The notes below the pieces were generated by a model. The model worked only from the letters and a program-made list of their open reading frames with translations. It ran no database searches and was not told where the DNA came from. Below are positions 35,854 through 44,814 of a stretch of 64,000 nucleotides of DNA, in pieces. The stretch is from Sphingomonas endolithica. Its GTDB lineage: Bacteria; Pseudomonadota; Alphaproteobacteria; Sphingomonadales; Sphingomonadaceae. Made by a program: the position numbers and the translations under genes. Positions within the stretch are counted from its first letter, which is position 1. Each line of letters begins with the position of its first letter. The stretch spans positions 2,249,001-2,313,000 of the forward strand of contig NZ_CP103057.1 in the NCBI RefSeq assembly GCF_025231525.1, read 5' to 3'.

Positions 35854-36333
35854 CTAGCGCTCGGGCTTGGGGAGAAGTCGGTACGAAGACCAACACGGCT
35901 GAACGGTCGCGATCATCCTGTCTACAAAAGCGGCAAGCGGCGTTCCGATGTTAGAACGCAGTTCAAGCGGCCCGCCAAGTTGAGAGCCGTACCGCGCGGA
36001 AAAGCGCACCGAGTAAGCGACGCCGTCCATCACGATCTCTGTTGCATCCCGTGGCATCTGGACGCTTGGGAAAGGTACGGACCCGAGTGCCTCTACCGCC
36101 TCCTGCACGCCGCGGCAGGTACGGCTCGTCGCCCACCTGTTAGTGGTCAATCCCGCAGGATCGTGGACGGTCAGGCGAAGCGTATACTCGCCCTCCGCCG
36201 CGTCCGCGTCGTCCCGGATGAAATCGATGGTCGTGGAGGATCGAGCAAGCGCGACGTCCGCCGAAATTCTCGCCCACGCATCATCCGGCAGAAATGACGG
36301 CGATGAGGATTGCAGGAGAATTGGTAAAAGCAT
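35854..36333 (-). CDS. Hypothetical exported protein
   Basis: The 159-residue protein has a hydrophobic start (MLLPILLQSSSPSFLP) that may be a short signal or anchor sequence, then a soluble beta-rich-looking domain (YTLRLTVHDPAGLTTNRWAT, SRTCRGVQEAVEALGSVPFP, MDGVAYSVRFSARYGS) with two cysteines that could pair. GAGG precedes the ATG at 36333. No family is recognised. Confidence 0.65.
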   Translation of the reverse strand: MLLPILLQSSSPSFLPDDAWARISADVALARSSTTIDFIRDDADAAEGEYTLRLTVHDPAGLTTNRWATSRTCRGVQEAVEALGSVPFPSVQMPRDATEIVMDGVAYSVRFSARYGSQLGGPLELRSNIGTPLAAFVDRMIATVQPCWSSYRLLPKPER

Positions 36334-36450
36334 GCCTGCCTCGCGATCAGTGCAATCGTCATCCTACATTTGCCAAGGCATTTGGGAAGAAGGGTCCGAC
36401 CCATCGGCTTGTTGTTTGACCGATGCCGAACCCACGGTAGGATCGATACG

Positions 36451-37635
36451 ATGGGGGACGAATCACAATCGCCACCGGCGCTCGAGCCGCTTGCTTACCA
36501 TCGCCTGATCGTCGAGCATCTGCGAGAGAACGAGCCGGAAATCTGGGCCTGGGGCTGCTCGCACCAGACGCGTGACGAGCAGGTGCAGGAAATGCGCTCC
36601 TATCTGTTGCGCGAAACCTACCGCATCGATGCAGCAGCGCACCCGCACGTGCATGAGGATTGCGCCGCCGTGCTCGCAAAGCTGGGGCTCGATGCGCCGG
36701 CAACGCTGTATCAGGCGTCGGACGGGGCGATGAACGCCGCTTTGTGCTTCGTGCCGGGTGAAATCCATCTCCTGTTCCACGGCCCGGTGCTGGAGAAGCT
36801 GTCACGTGACGAGCGCATTGCGTTGCTCGGCCATGAACTTGCACATTACCGGCTATGGTCGATCGAAGACGGCGCCTTTTACGCGGCGACGACGATCCTC
36901 GATCATGCACTGGCCTATCCCGGCGCCGCGCCCAGCCATGTCGAGACCGCGCGACTATATCGGCTGCACACCGAACTCTATGCCGATCGCGGCAGCGCGG
37001 TCGCGACCGGCGCGCCCGATCCGGCAATCGCCACGCTAGTGAAGACGATGACCGGCCTGACGGCGGTCGATCCGCAAGCCTATTTGCGGCAGGCTGCCGA
37101 AGCCGAGAGCGACGCCCGCGGCTCGCAAGGCGACACCCATCCGGAAATCTTCCTGCGCGCCCAGGCACTCGACAAATGGTGGCGCGGCGATGCCGAGACC
37201 GATGCGTGGATCGAGCAGCGCATCCGCGGGCCGCTGTCGATCGCGGCGCTCGATCTGCCACGCCAGCACGAGGCGACGTCGATCACGCGGCGCTTCCTGA
37301 CCCGGCTCTCCGCCGATCCTGCCGCCGATGCCGAAGCGACCGGCAACCTCATTCGTCGCTTCTTCCCGGATTGGCGCGCCGACGAGGAAGCGATCGAGGA
37401 TGCCGCCTTGGCCGGGCGTATCGATGGCCCGTTCCGCGACTATCTCGTCGCGCTCAGCCTCGATGTCGCGATGGCCGATCCGGACGGCCGGGATGCGATG
37501 CTCACTGCCGGCGCGCGCCTTGCCGCAAGCTATGACGGCGAAAGCGCGTTCCGCGCGGCGCTGAAACGCGATCTGAAAATGACGAAGGCCGCGATCGAGC
37601 GCGTCTTCTCGCCGCTCAAGAAGGCATCGGCATGA
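36451..37635 (+). CDS. M48-like cytosolic zinc protease, partner of the large helicase
   Basis: The 394-residue protein has an M48-type active site: HELAH at residues 128-132, the third zinc ligand in ELYADR (Glu175), and an M48-like THPEIFLR block at 229-236. There is no signal peptide or membrane segment, unlike HtpX or Oma1, so it should act in the cytosol. The C-terminal 150 residues are helical. The start at 36451 follows AGGA. Its stop overlaps the start of the 1808-residue helicase gene by 4 bp, which indicates a coupled two-gene unit. Its substrate is unknown; the partner protein is one possibility. Confidence 0.82.
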   Translation: MGDESQSPPALEPLAYHRLIVEHLRENEPEIWAWGCSHQTRDEQVQEMRSYLLRETYRIDAAAHPHVHEDCAAVLAKLGLDAPATLYQASDGAMNAALCFVPGEIHLLFHGPVLEKLSRDERIALLGHELAHYRLWSIEDGAFYAATTILDHALAYPGAAPSHVETARLYRLHTELYADRGSAVATGAPDPAIATLVKTMTGLTAVDPQAYLRQAAEAESDARGSQGDTHPEIFLRAQALDKWWRGDAETDAWIEQRIRGPLSIAALDLPRQHEATSITRRFLTRLSADPAADAEATGNLIRRFFPDWRADEEAIEDAALAGRIDGPFRDYLVALSLDVAMADPDGRDAMLTAGARLAASYDGESAFRAALKRDLKMTKAAIERVFSPLKKASA

Positions 37636-40600
37636 GCGAGGGCGATCCCGTCACGCTGGCGCAGCACCTGGCCGAAGGCAGAGTGCTGCCCGCCGAGGAC
37701 CTGCTTCACGTAATGCTGCCGCTGATGCGCGCGGTGGCCGCACTGCATGCGGCAGAGCGCGTCGCCGAGCTTGGTGGCGATGCGGTAATCGATTGTGGGA
37801 ACGGCCGGCTGGCGCTGGCGCAGCCTGACGGGCGCCGGCCCAGCTACGACGAAGCACGCCTGCGGGAGGTGCAACCGCCGCCAGGATCGGCACTGCGCAT
37901 CGTCGGCGAATATCGCGTCTCGACCGGTGTCGATACCGGCAGCAAGGTCGAGGATCTGCGCGCGCGTGGCGATCAGGAGGAGACGGCGTTCAAACCGGCT
38001 TACCTCACCGGCTATCGCGCGTGGGAACAGGCGATCGGCCATCACGACGAGCAGACCGACATCTTCGTCATCGGCCTGATCCTCGCCAGCCTCGCCTGCG
38101 GGCTGGACCTGAACGACGTGGAAGACGTCGCGCGTTTCTCCGGCGCGCAGGGCAATCTGTTCCGCCTTAACGACGCGCTCCATCCGGTGATCGCTGCGCT
38201 AATCGGCGAGATGACCGCGCTCAACCGTCACGAACGGGCAAGCGATCTCGCCGCGCTCGCGCAACGGCTGGAAGATTATCGCGACCAGCCGGCCGGTATC
38301 GATGTCGAGCGCGCGCTGGCTGCGGCGACGGGCACGAAGGGGCGCCGCGGCGCGGTGCTCACGCATTTGCGCGACCGGCTGTTCGATCTGTCGCGCCGCA
38401 ATCGCCTGATCCACTTCCGCCCGACCCAGGCCAGCGTGAACCTCACCGTTGCCAGCGTGCCGGTGGTGATGCGGCTGGAATCGATCGGCGGCGATCAGCT
38501 GTGCAGTTGGAACGGCAAGTTCGCCGCCGACATCCTGGGCGGTACCCAGATCCCGCTCGCCAAATGGCTGCGTTTCGAGGACCAGCCCTATCTGCCGTCC
38601 GCCTTCGACCGGATCATCCAGGAGACGCGGCGCGACCGCGCGGAATACGGCTTCAGCCATCTCCGGCTCGTGGTCGCCTTTCTCCACTGGCACAATCTGA
38701 AGGACGCGCCGGCCGAGCGGATCCTGTCGCCCTTGTTATGGCTGCCGGTCGAGGTGATCAAGAAGAAGGGCGTGCGCGATCAATATCTGCTGCGCTGCCC
38801 CGGTAGCGAGGCCGAGTTCAATCCGGCACTGCGGCATTATCTGCGCCAGCTCTACGATATCCGGCTGCCGGAAACGGTCGATCTGGCGCACAGTTCGATC
38901 GAGCAGGTCCATGCCGACATCGCCGCACAGATCCACCGCAGCGAGCCGGGGGTAACGCTAGCAGTCACCGACAAGCCGCAGGTTGAATTGATCCACCAGA
39001 AGGCGGTGCAGCGGCTGAAGCTGTTCCAGCGACGCAAGCAGCGCACCGCGCGGGCCAGCGGCGTCGCACGGCCGGAGTTCAGCTACGAACGCGACGATTA
39101 TCGCCCGCTCGGCCTGGCCCTGTTCGAGAAATATGTCCGCCCGACGCCGCTGCCGCAGCGGCTCGCGGTCGGCGGCCGCATGCCCGCGCGGCCGGACCGG
39201 ATGGTGGCGAACGGCGATGCCGAGGCGCTCACCTACGCGCTCGCCGGCGGCGACGGGCATCGGCACAAATGGGAGATCGATCTCACCCAGGTCACGCTGG
39301 CGAACTTCAACTACAAGAAGATGTCGCTGGTGCGCGACTATAACCAGCTGATCGACGATGCCGTGCCACCGTCGGCGTTCGACCGGATTTTCTCGATCGA
39401 GCCTCGTGAACTGGAAAGCGAAGCACCGCCGGCATTGCCGCTTGCCGAACTCAATTCGGTCGTACCGGCCGACGCGACGCAGGATGCGGCAGTGGCGATG
39501 GCGCGATCGGGCCTCAGCTTCATCATCCAGGGCCCGCCCGGCACCGGCAAGTCGCAGACGATCACCAACCTGATCGCCGACTATGCCGCGCGCGGCAAGC
39601 GCGTGCTGTTCGTCTGCGAAAAGCGTGCGGCGCTGGACGTGGTGTTCAACCGCCTGCGCTCGGCGGGGCTCGATCGCTTGTCGTGCCTGATCCACGATTC
39701 GCAGGAGGACAAGAAGGCCTTCGTCCACGATCTGAAAGATAGTTATGAGCGCTGGACCAAGCAGGACGATGCGCTCGATGCACAACAGGCGATGCGCCAG
39801 CGCACGATCGACGCGCTGACGCGGCACCTGGAACGCATCACCGCGTTCGAGACCGCCACCAGACGTGTTCCGGAAGCGACCGGCGCCAGCGTGCGCGCGA
39901 TGGTTCGCCGCCGCGCTGCCTTGCCCGAAGTCCAGCCACTCGGCCCCGCCGTGCGCGAGCGCCTGCCGCTGCTTACCGAATGGGACACGCATCACGCGCT
40001 GGTCCAGCGCATCCACCGCACGATGATCGAGAGCTTCGGCGTCGCCAGCTTGGCCGAGCATCCGTTCGCCCGGCTCGCCCCCGCAATGGTGGCGAGCGAT
40101 CGCGCTTATGCCGAGGCCGAAGCGGCGATCGCCGAAGGCGAGCGGCTGATCGACCTGCTCGATGCAGCGCTGGAGGATGGCGCCACCCTGCTGTCTGCCG
40201 ACACGCGCCTTGCCGACGCGCTGCAGCTGGTGCGCGCGGCACGACGTGCGATCGACACCAATCTTGCCGGCAATCTGGCGCTGCTCGATCCGGCATCGGC
40301 GCTGTCCGGCGATTTCGCCGCCGGACGCCTCTCGCTCGATCGCGCGCATGACGAGGCAGAGCTTGCCGCCGCGGCTGCGGTCAATTGGCGTGAGCCGTTG
40401 ACGCCCGACGATACCGTAGCGGCGCTGGATCAGGCGCGACGCCAGGAGCCATCCTTCTTCAAGTTCTTCAGCGGTGCCTGGCGGCGGCTGAAGCGTACGG
40501 TGCGCGAGCGCTATGATTTTGACGCCCATGCGGTGGAACCCAGCGTTACCGTCGTGCTCGAACGACTGGCCGCGCGGCATGCCGCCGCCGCCGCCGAGAC

Positions 40601-43058
40601 CGACGCGCGCCGCGCGTTTGCCGGGCGCTTCGCCACGCCCGACGCCGAAGCATTGGCCGCCGCCCGCGACGATTGGGCGGGGGCGTCCGCGCCGATGCTG
40701 CGGACGCTGATTGTCCATGCCGGTTCCGCCGCGGATCCCGTCGCCTTGATAGCGCGCGAGGCAGCGCCCGTTGCGCCGGTCGAAGCCTTGGCAGCGCTCT
40801 GCGCACGCTTCCTGACCGTGGCGGGGGACATGGCGATCGGCGCAGTGTCGGAGGCGATCCGGGACATGCGCGAAGGCCTGGAGGAATTGCCGGATCTGCT
40901 GCCACTGCTCGCGGCGGCCGATGCCGCAGGTCCGGGCATTGCCTTTGCCATGCGCACCCTGCCGCTCACCCCGACCGCGATCGAGGCCCATGTGCTCGAA
41001 GAAGCCTTTGCACGCACGCTGCGCGACGAGCCCGCACTGCAGCGCTTCGACGCCGCCGAGCTTGCCTCCGCATCCCGCCGCGCGGCCAAGGCACGCGACC
41101 TGCTCCAGAACGACAATTCGGCGGCCATCCTCGCCACCAACCATCGGCGATTCCGCGATCACGTGAAGCAGTCGATGATGTCGGTAACGCAACTCGATGC
41201 AGTAGGACGCGAGTTCAAGCGCATCTATTCGATCGGCAGGCGCGAGCTGGAGCATGAATTCGGCAAGACCATGCGCTATCGCTCGATCCGCGATCTGTCG
41301 GACGACGAGACCGGGCCGGTGGTGATCGATCTCAAGCCGATCTGGCTGATGAGCCCGCTCTCGGTATCGGACACGCTGCCGCTCCATCCCGAATTGTTCG
41401 ACGTGGTGATCTTCGACGAAGCAAGCCAGATCCCGACCGAAGAGGCCGTTCCCGCTTTATCGCGCGCACCGCAGGTGATCGTCGTCGGCGACGAGATGCA
41501 ATTGCCGCCCACCAGCTTCTTCGCCTCGGCGCGCGACGAGGACGACATGCACGTCACGGCGGAAGAGGATGGCGAAGCGGTAGCAATCATCCTCGATGCC
41601 GACAGCCTGCTCAATCAGGCCGCGCGCAGCCTGCCCGCGAACCTCCTCGCCTGGCATTATCGCAGCCGCTCCGAAGCGCTGATCAGCTTCTCGAATGCCG
41701 CTTTCTATGACGGACGCCTGATCACGATCCCGGATCTGGTGATCGGCAATGCGTCCGATGCGCCTTCGCCGCTCCGTTCGGACGACGCGGCATCCGCGCC
41801 GACGGCGGTCGACCGGCTGCTGGCGCGCGCGATCAGTTTCCATCCGGTGGCGGACGGCATCTATGACAAGCGCATCAACGATCCCGAAGCGCGGCTGATC
41901 GCGGCGATGGTCCGCGACCTGTTGTTTCGCGAGACCGGCCTCAGCATCGGCATCGTCGCCTTTTCGGAAGCACAGCAGACCGAGATCGAAGACGAGCTCG
42001 ATACGCTGGCGGCCGACGACAAGGCATTCGCTGCGCGGCTCGAGGCCGAATATTTGCGCGAGGATGACGGGCAGATCAACGGCCTGTTCATCAAGAATCT
42101 CGAAAACGTGCAGGGTGACGAGCGCGACGTGATCCTGCTCAGCATCTGCTACGCGCCCGACGCCAGTGGCCGCATGGCGATGAATTTTGGGCCGATCAAC
42201 CAGCGCGGCGGCGAGAAGCGGCTCAACGTCATCTTCAGCCGCGCCCGCCGTCACATGGCTGTGGTATCGACGATTCGCGCCGAGGCGATCACCAACACGC
42301 ATAACGATGGTGCCCGCGCGCTGCGCACCTTCCTGTCCTTTGCCGAGGCGCAGTCGCGCGGCGATACTGCGCACGGACAGGCGGTACTGGCGACGCTCAA
42401 TCCCGAGGCGCAACGCGTCTTCGCCCGCCCTGCCCCGGCCGACGCCGTGCGGGACGCGGTAGCGGCAGCGCTGGCCGCGCGCGGCCATGACGTCCGGGTC
42501 GATGTCGGCAGCGCCAGCTTCCGCTGCGATCTTGCCATCATGTCGCCGGGTGGCGGCGGGTATCGACTTGCCATCCTGCTCGACGGGAATGGCCGCGGCG
42601 CGGTCCAGGATCGCTATGTCTTCCAGCCGGCGATCCTGCGCAGCTTCGGCTGGAAGGTGATAGACGTGCCGTCGCACAGCTGGCTGCGTGACCCCGGGCA
42701 GGTGATCGCCCAGATCGAAGCCGCGTTGCACCGTGAACCGGTGGAGGGCGATGACGATCCCTTCGATGGTGCGCCATTGCCGCTGGCCGTGCCGACCGCC
42801 CTCAGCGAGCCAACGGCCGAACCCGCGCCTCAATCGCCACACGAGACCGCGATCTTTAGCGAGTTCCGCTTCCAGCAAGGCAGCTCGGACAAGTTCTGGA
42901 AGATCGCCGTGGCCGATCTGGATGTGACGGTGGTGTTCGGCCGGATGGGAACGAAGGGCAGCACCATGGTCAAATCGTTCGAGACCAATGAGCGGGCCAA
43001 ACGGGAAGCGACCAAGCTGATCGCCGAGAAAGTGCGCAAGGGTTACGTGGAAGTTTAG
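37632..43058 (+). CDS. Giant kinase-like/DUF4011/SF1 helicase/nuclease-like/WGR protein
   Basis: The 1808-residue protein is read in order as follows. Residues 1-225 resemble a protein-kinase C-lobe without HRD or DFG (HHDEQTDIFVIGLILASLAC, then a DLAALAQRL end). DUF4011 begins at about 246 (LRDRLFDLSRRNRLIHFRPT). The SF1 helicase has Walker A GPPGTGKSQT (about 634), DEASQIP (about 1260), VVGDEMQLPP, QGDERDVILLS (about 1492) and RLNVIFSRARRHM (about 1530). A PD-(D/E)XK-like region lies at about 1610-1720 (FRCDLAIMSPGGGGYRLAIL). A WGR domain lies at 1740-1808 (VVFGRMGTKGSTMVKSF). DUF4011-helicase-nuclease proteins are known as anti-phage genes (Hhe class). It is coupled to the M48-like protease. 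Confidence 0.85.
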   Translation: MSEGDPVTLAQHLAEGRVLPAEDLLHVMLPLMRAVAALHAAERVAELGGDAVIDCGNGRLALAQPDGRRPSYDEARLREVQPPPGSALRIVGEYRVSTGVDTGSKVEDLRARGDQEETAFKPAYLTGYRAWEQAIGHHDEQTDIFVIGLILASLACGLDLNDVEDVARFSGAQGNLFRLNDALHPVIAALIGEMTALNRHERASDLAALAQRLEDYRDQPAGIDVERALAAATGTKGRRGAVLTHLRDRLFDLSRRNRLIHFRPTQASVNLTVASVPVVMRLESIGGDQLCSWNGKFAADILGGTQIPLAKWLRFEDQPYLPSAFDRIIQETRRDRAEYGFSHLRLVVAFLHWHNLKDAPAERILSPLLWLPVEVIKKKGVRDQYLLRCPGSEAEFNPALRHYLRQLYDIRLPETVDLAHSSIEQVHADIAAQIHRSEPGVTLAVTDKPQVELIHQKAVQRLKLFQRRKQRTARASGVARPEFSYERDDYRPLGLALFEKYVRPTPLPQRLAVGGRMPARPDRMVANGDAEALTYALAGGDGHRHKWEIDLTQVTLANFNYKKMSLVRDYNQLIDDAVPPSAFDRIFSIEPRELESEAPPALPLAELNSVVPADATQDAAVAMARSGLSFIIQGPPGTGKSQTITNLIADYAARGKRVLFVCEKRAALDVVFNRLRSAGLDRLSCLIHDSQEDKKAFVHDLKDSYERWTKQDDALDAQQAMRQRTIDALTRHLERITAFETATRRVPEATGASVRAMVRRRAALPEVQPLGPAVRERLPLLTEWDTHHALVQRIHRTMIESFGVASLAEHPFARLAPAMVASDRAYAEAEAAIAEGERLIDLLDAALEDGATLLSADTRLADALQLVRAARRAIDTNLAGNLALLDPASALSGDFAAGRLSLDRAHDEAELAAAAAVNWREPLTPDDTVAALDQARRQEPSFFKFFSGAWRRLKRTVRERYDFDAHAVEPSVTVVLERLAARHAAAAAETDARRAFAGRFATPDAEALAAARDDWAGASAPMLRTLIVHAGSAADPVALIAREAAPVAPVEALAALCARFLTVAGDMAIGAVSEAIRDMREGLEELPDLLPLLAAADAAGPGIAFAMRTLPLTPTAIEAHVLEEAFARTLRDEPALQRFDAAELASASRRAAKARDLLQNDNSAAILATNHRRFRDHVKQSMMSVTQLDAVGREFKRIYSIGRRELEHEFGKTMRYRSIRDLSDDETGPVVIDLKPIWLMSPLSVSDTLPLHPELFDVVIFDEASQIPTEEAVPALSRAPQVIVVGDEMQLPPTSFFASARDEDDMHVTAEEDGEAVAIILDADSLLNQAARSLPANLLAWHYRSRSEALISFSNAAFYDGRLITIPDLVIGNASDAPSPLRSDDAASAPTAVDRLLARAISFHPVADGIYDKRINDPEARLIAAMVRDLLFRETGLSIGIVAFSEAQQTEIEDELDTLAADDKAFAARLEAEYLREDDGQINGLFIKNLENVQGDERDVILLSICYAPDASGRMAMNFGPINQRGGEKRLNVIFSRARRHMAVVSTIRAEAITNTHNDGARALRTFLSFAEAQSRGDTAHGQAVLATLNPEAQRVFARPAPADAVRDAVAAALAARGHDVRVDVGSASFRCDLAIMSPGGGGYRLAILLDGNGRGAVQDRYVFQPAILRSFGWKVIDVPSHSWLRDPGQVIAQIEAALHREPVEGDDDPFDGAPLPLAVPTALSEPTAEPAPQSPHETAIFSEFRFQQGSSDKFWKIAVADLDVTVVFGRMGTKGSTMVKSFETNERAKREATKLIAEKVRKGYVEV

Positions 43059-43100
43059 CCGCTACGAAACTCGAACGGCAACAGATCGCACGCGCTGGAA

Positions 43101-43136
43101 CGAGAAAGGGGCACCCCATGCGGGATGCCCCTCTCG
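43101..43136. terminator. Bidirectional terminator between helicase and stress-protein genes
   Basis: GAGAAAGGGGCACCCC and GGGATGCCCCTCTC form a long stem around ATGC, 43-78 bp past the helicase stop and just before the end of the convergent gene at 43160. Confidence 0.7.
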
Positions 43137-43159
43137 GTTCGGTCTGAGAACGCCGGTGC

Positions 43160-43684
43160 TTACGCGGTGGCGATCCGCGAGCGCGATGCATTGTGCCCGC
43201 CCGCACGGTACAGCATGTCGGCTGCTACTTCGGGGCTGACGCCGGCATCGCTAGTGTCGATCGAGACGAACACGCCGCCGTCATTAACCCGGCCTTCGTA
43301 ATAACGGGCATCATCCTGGCTGACACCGTGATCGGTCATGACCTTCTCCAGGCCACCAACGGCACCGCCCAGCGCCGCGCCGGTAACGGCCGCAGCTGGA
43401 ATAGCGGCCGATGCGATCGCACCGGCGGCAACGAGCGGCCCGACGCCCGGGATGGCGAGCGCGGCGATGCCCAGGATCGTGCCGATCCCGGCCCCAGCAG
43501 CGACCTTGCCGACGAACTCCTGCGTGTCCGCACCGCTACCATCGGTGGTGGTGTTCTTGCCTTCATGCTGGGCGACGATCGAAATCGCGCTGTCGCTGAC
43601 CCCAGCGGCTCGCAACTCGGAGAGCGCACGCTCTGCATCGGCGTGATTGTCGAAGACGGCGGATACGAGGTTCGAATTCATCAT
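43160..43684 (-). CDS. Stress-induced membrane-associated protein (YflT/GsiB-like 'general stress protein 17M' domain)
   Basis: The 174-residue protein opens with the GSP-17M-type domain (VSAVFDNHADAERALSELRA, with AGVSDSAISIVAQ). It continues with a Gly/Ala-rich hydrophobic hairpin of about 60 residues (AAGAGIGTILGIAALAIPGV, then AAGAIASAAIPAAAVTGAAL) and ends with a second small domain (ARYYEGRVNDGGVFVSIDTS). The hairpin could sit in or on the membrane. I chose the ATG at 43684 (AGGA upstream). The exact role is unknown; relatives respond to stress in other bacteria. Confidence 0.75.
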   Translation of the reverse strand: MMNSNLVSAVFDNHADAERALSELRAAGVSDSAISIVAQHEGKNTTTDGSGADTQEFVGKVAAGAGIGTILGIAALAIPGVGPLVAAGAIASAAIPAAAVTGAALGGAVGGLEKVMTDHGVSQDDARYYEGRVNDGGVFVSIDTSDAGVSPEVAADMLYRAGGHNASRSRIATA

Positions 43685-43877
43685 GATTCCTGTCGCTGTT
43701 AGAAGCTGCTGACAGAACCAGAAGCCGCGAAGGGCGCCTAACGTTCCACACATTCGGCGTTAGCCAGCCGCTAACCCCGAATGCGGGGGCGCAGGAATCT
43801 TAAAAAAGTCGCTGTCGATCGCGCTCTGCAAGATCGGAGGAAATCGCCGATTTTCCGCTTTGCATGTCGGCGAAGTA

Positions 43878-43924
43878 AATGGTGCCGCTTACAGGACTCG
43901 AATCTGTGACCCCCGCATTACGAA
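43878..43924 (-). other. Outer attachment-site copy: 3' half of tRNA-Thr
   Basis: These 47 bp match 57906-57952, the 3' half of tRNA-Thr(CGT) including CCA, T-arm and half the anticodon stem, with one mismatch at 43903. The tRNA 5' half is absent, so this is not a tRNA gene. It marks the left end of the outer island. Confidence 0.85.
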
Positions 43925-44228
43925 GGCTACTAACGCTTCAATAAATAACCTTTTTGTTCAACGGCTTACTACCGATACAGAGCTGACACTGTTACACAAC
44001 CCAGCCGCTTCCCAAACTCACGAGAGATCGCGCAATTGGCGTCCCCTAGGCAAAGCGCTTTGGAAGGAAACTTCTGCGAAAACAGACCTCCGCCATACCT
44101 ACTTTGCCGCTTGGATATTTAACCCAGAACAATCGTCGCTTTTAGTACGAGCATGCGACTGCCTCAGATTGGTACCAGCCGGTCGCGAGCCTCTCGCCAA
44201 GCTCATCCAGTTCGGCCCTTACGCGCCC

Positions 44229-44390
44229 ATGTCCGAGCGCGCCGACGCAGCCTACGTGCTCATCTTCGCCCTGCTGCTGGCGGCTGTGCTTGGCGTTCGA
44301 TGGTGGCGCAAGTCGCAACGAGCGCGACAACGGGGAGAGCGGCACGGAGAGGTAATCCGGGTGAACACACCGGATGACAGGCGGGGTTAG
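44229..44390 (+). CDS. Possible single-span membrane protein
   Basis: The 53-residue frame reads MSERADAAYVLIFALLLAAV, then LGVRWWRKSQRARQRG and a polar end, a plausible signal-anchor peptide. No clear ribosome-binding site precedes the ATG. The same frame extends left to 43860, but that part is only the translated tRNA fragment and its flank. Confidence 0.35.
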   Translation: MSERADAAYVLIFALLLAAVLGVRWWRKSQRARQRGERHGEVIRVNTPDDRRG

Positions 44391-44518
44391 ACGAGCGCTT
44401 GAACGTGGCGTAGTTAGTGTTAGCATCCCGCCTGTTGCTGTGGCGGGAGGGATCGCCTAAACTTGAGCGATCGCGTGCGTTGCTGCCTCGCCGCGGCAAC
44501 ACCTTCCTGCTGACTCGT

Positions 44519-44686
44519 TTATGCGGCGTCTACTGGAGTGGGGGCGACCCATTCAATCTCGGGAATGATGAAAGGCGCAGAACCCTTACGGCGCACCATG
44601 GCATACCCTTCTTTTGCCACAACCAAGCGCGCCCGAACAAAGATGCCGTGATGTGATAGGAGCCGGTACTCGTGCTTCTTGGTCAC
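44519..44686 (-). CDS. Small hypothetical protein (55 aa)
   Basis: A GTG at 44686 opens a frame reading MTKKHEYRLLSHHGIFVRAR, then LVVAKEGYAMVRRKGSAPFI and IPEIEWVAPTPVDAA. The composition is that of a real small folded protein (alternating beta-like hydrophobics, no low-complexity runs). The RBS is weak (GAAAGAA, about 10 bases upstream). It lies just downstream of the first PEP-CTERM gene on the same strand. No family is recognised. Confidence 0.5.
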   Translation of the reverse strand: MTKKHEYRLLSHHGIFVRARLVVAKEGYAMVRRKGSAPFIIPEIEWVAPTPVDAA

Positions 44687-44763
44687 GTCGTTGGTTCTTT
44701 CGCGGTCTTGGCATGGCCCGCGGTGAGGGGCCGCCCATCACTCGCTGGTTTAGTGCAAAGCAA

Positions 44764-44790
44764 AAGCCGCCAGCCTTCGGCCGGCGGCTT
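44764..44790 (-). terminator. Terminator after the first PEP-CTERM gene
   Basis: AAGCCGCC (44764-44771) pairs with GGCGGCTT (44783-44790), followed on the minus strand by TTTGCTTTGC. It lies 25 bp past the stop codon. Confidence 0.75.
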
Positions 44791-44814
44791 CTCTACCGCG
44801 TGACGAAGCGAAGC

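Noticed and set aside
43860..44390. A 176-codon + strand frame read as one protein
   Set aside because: Its first part translates the tRNA-Thr fragment (GAAYRTRICDPR), a well-known artefact. Only the last 53 codons could be a gene.
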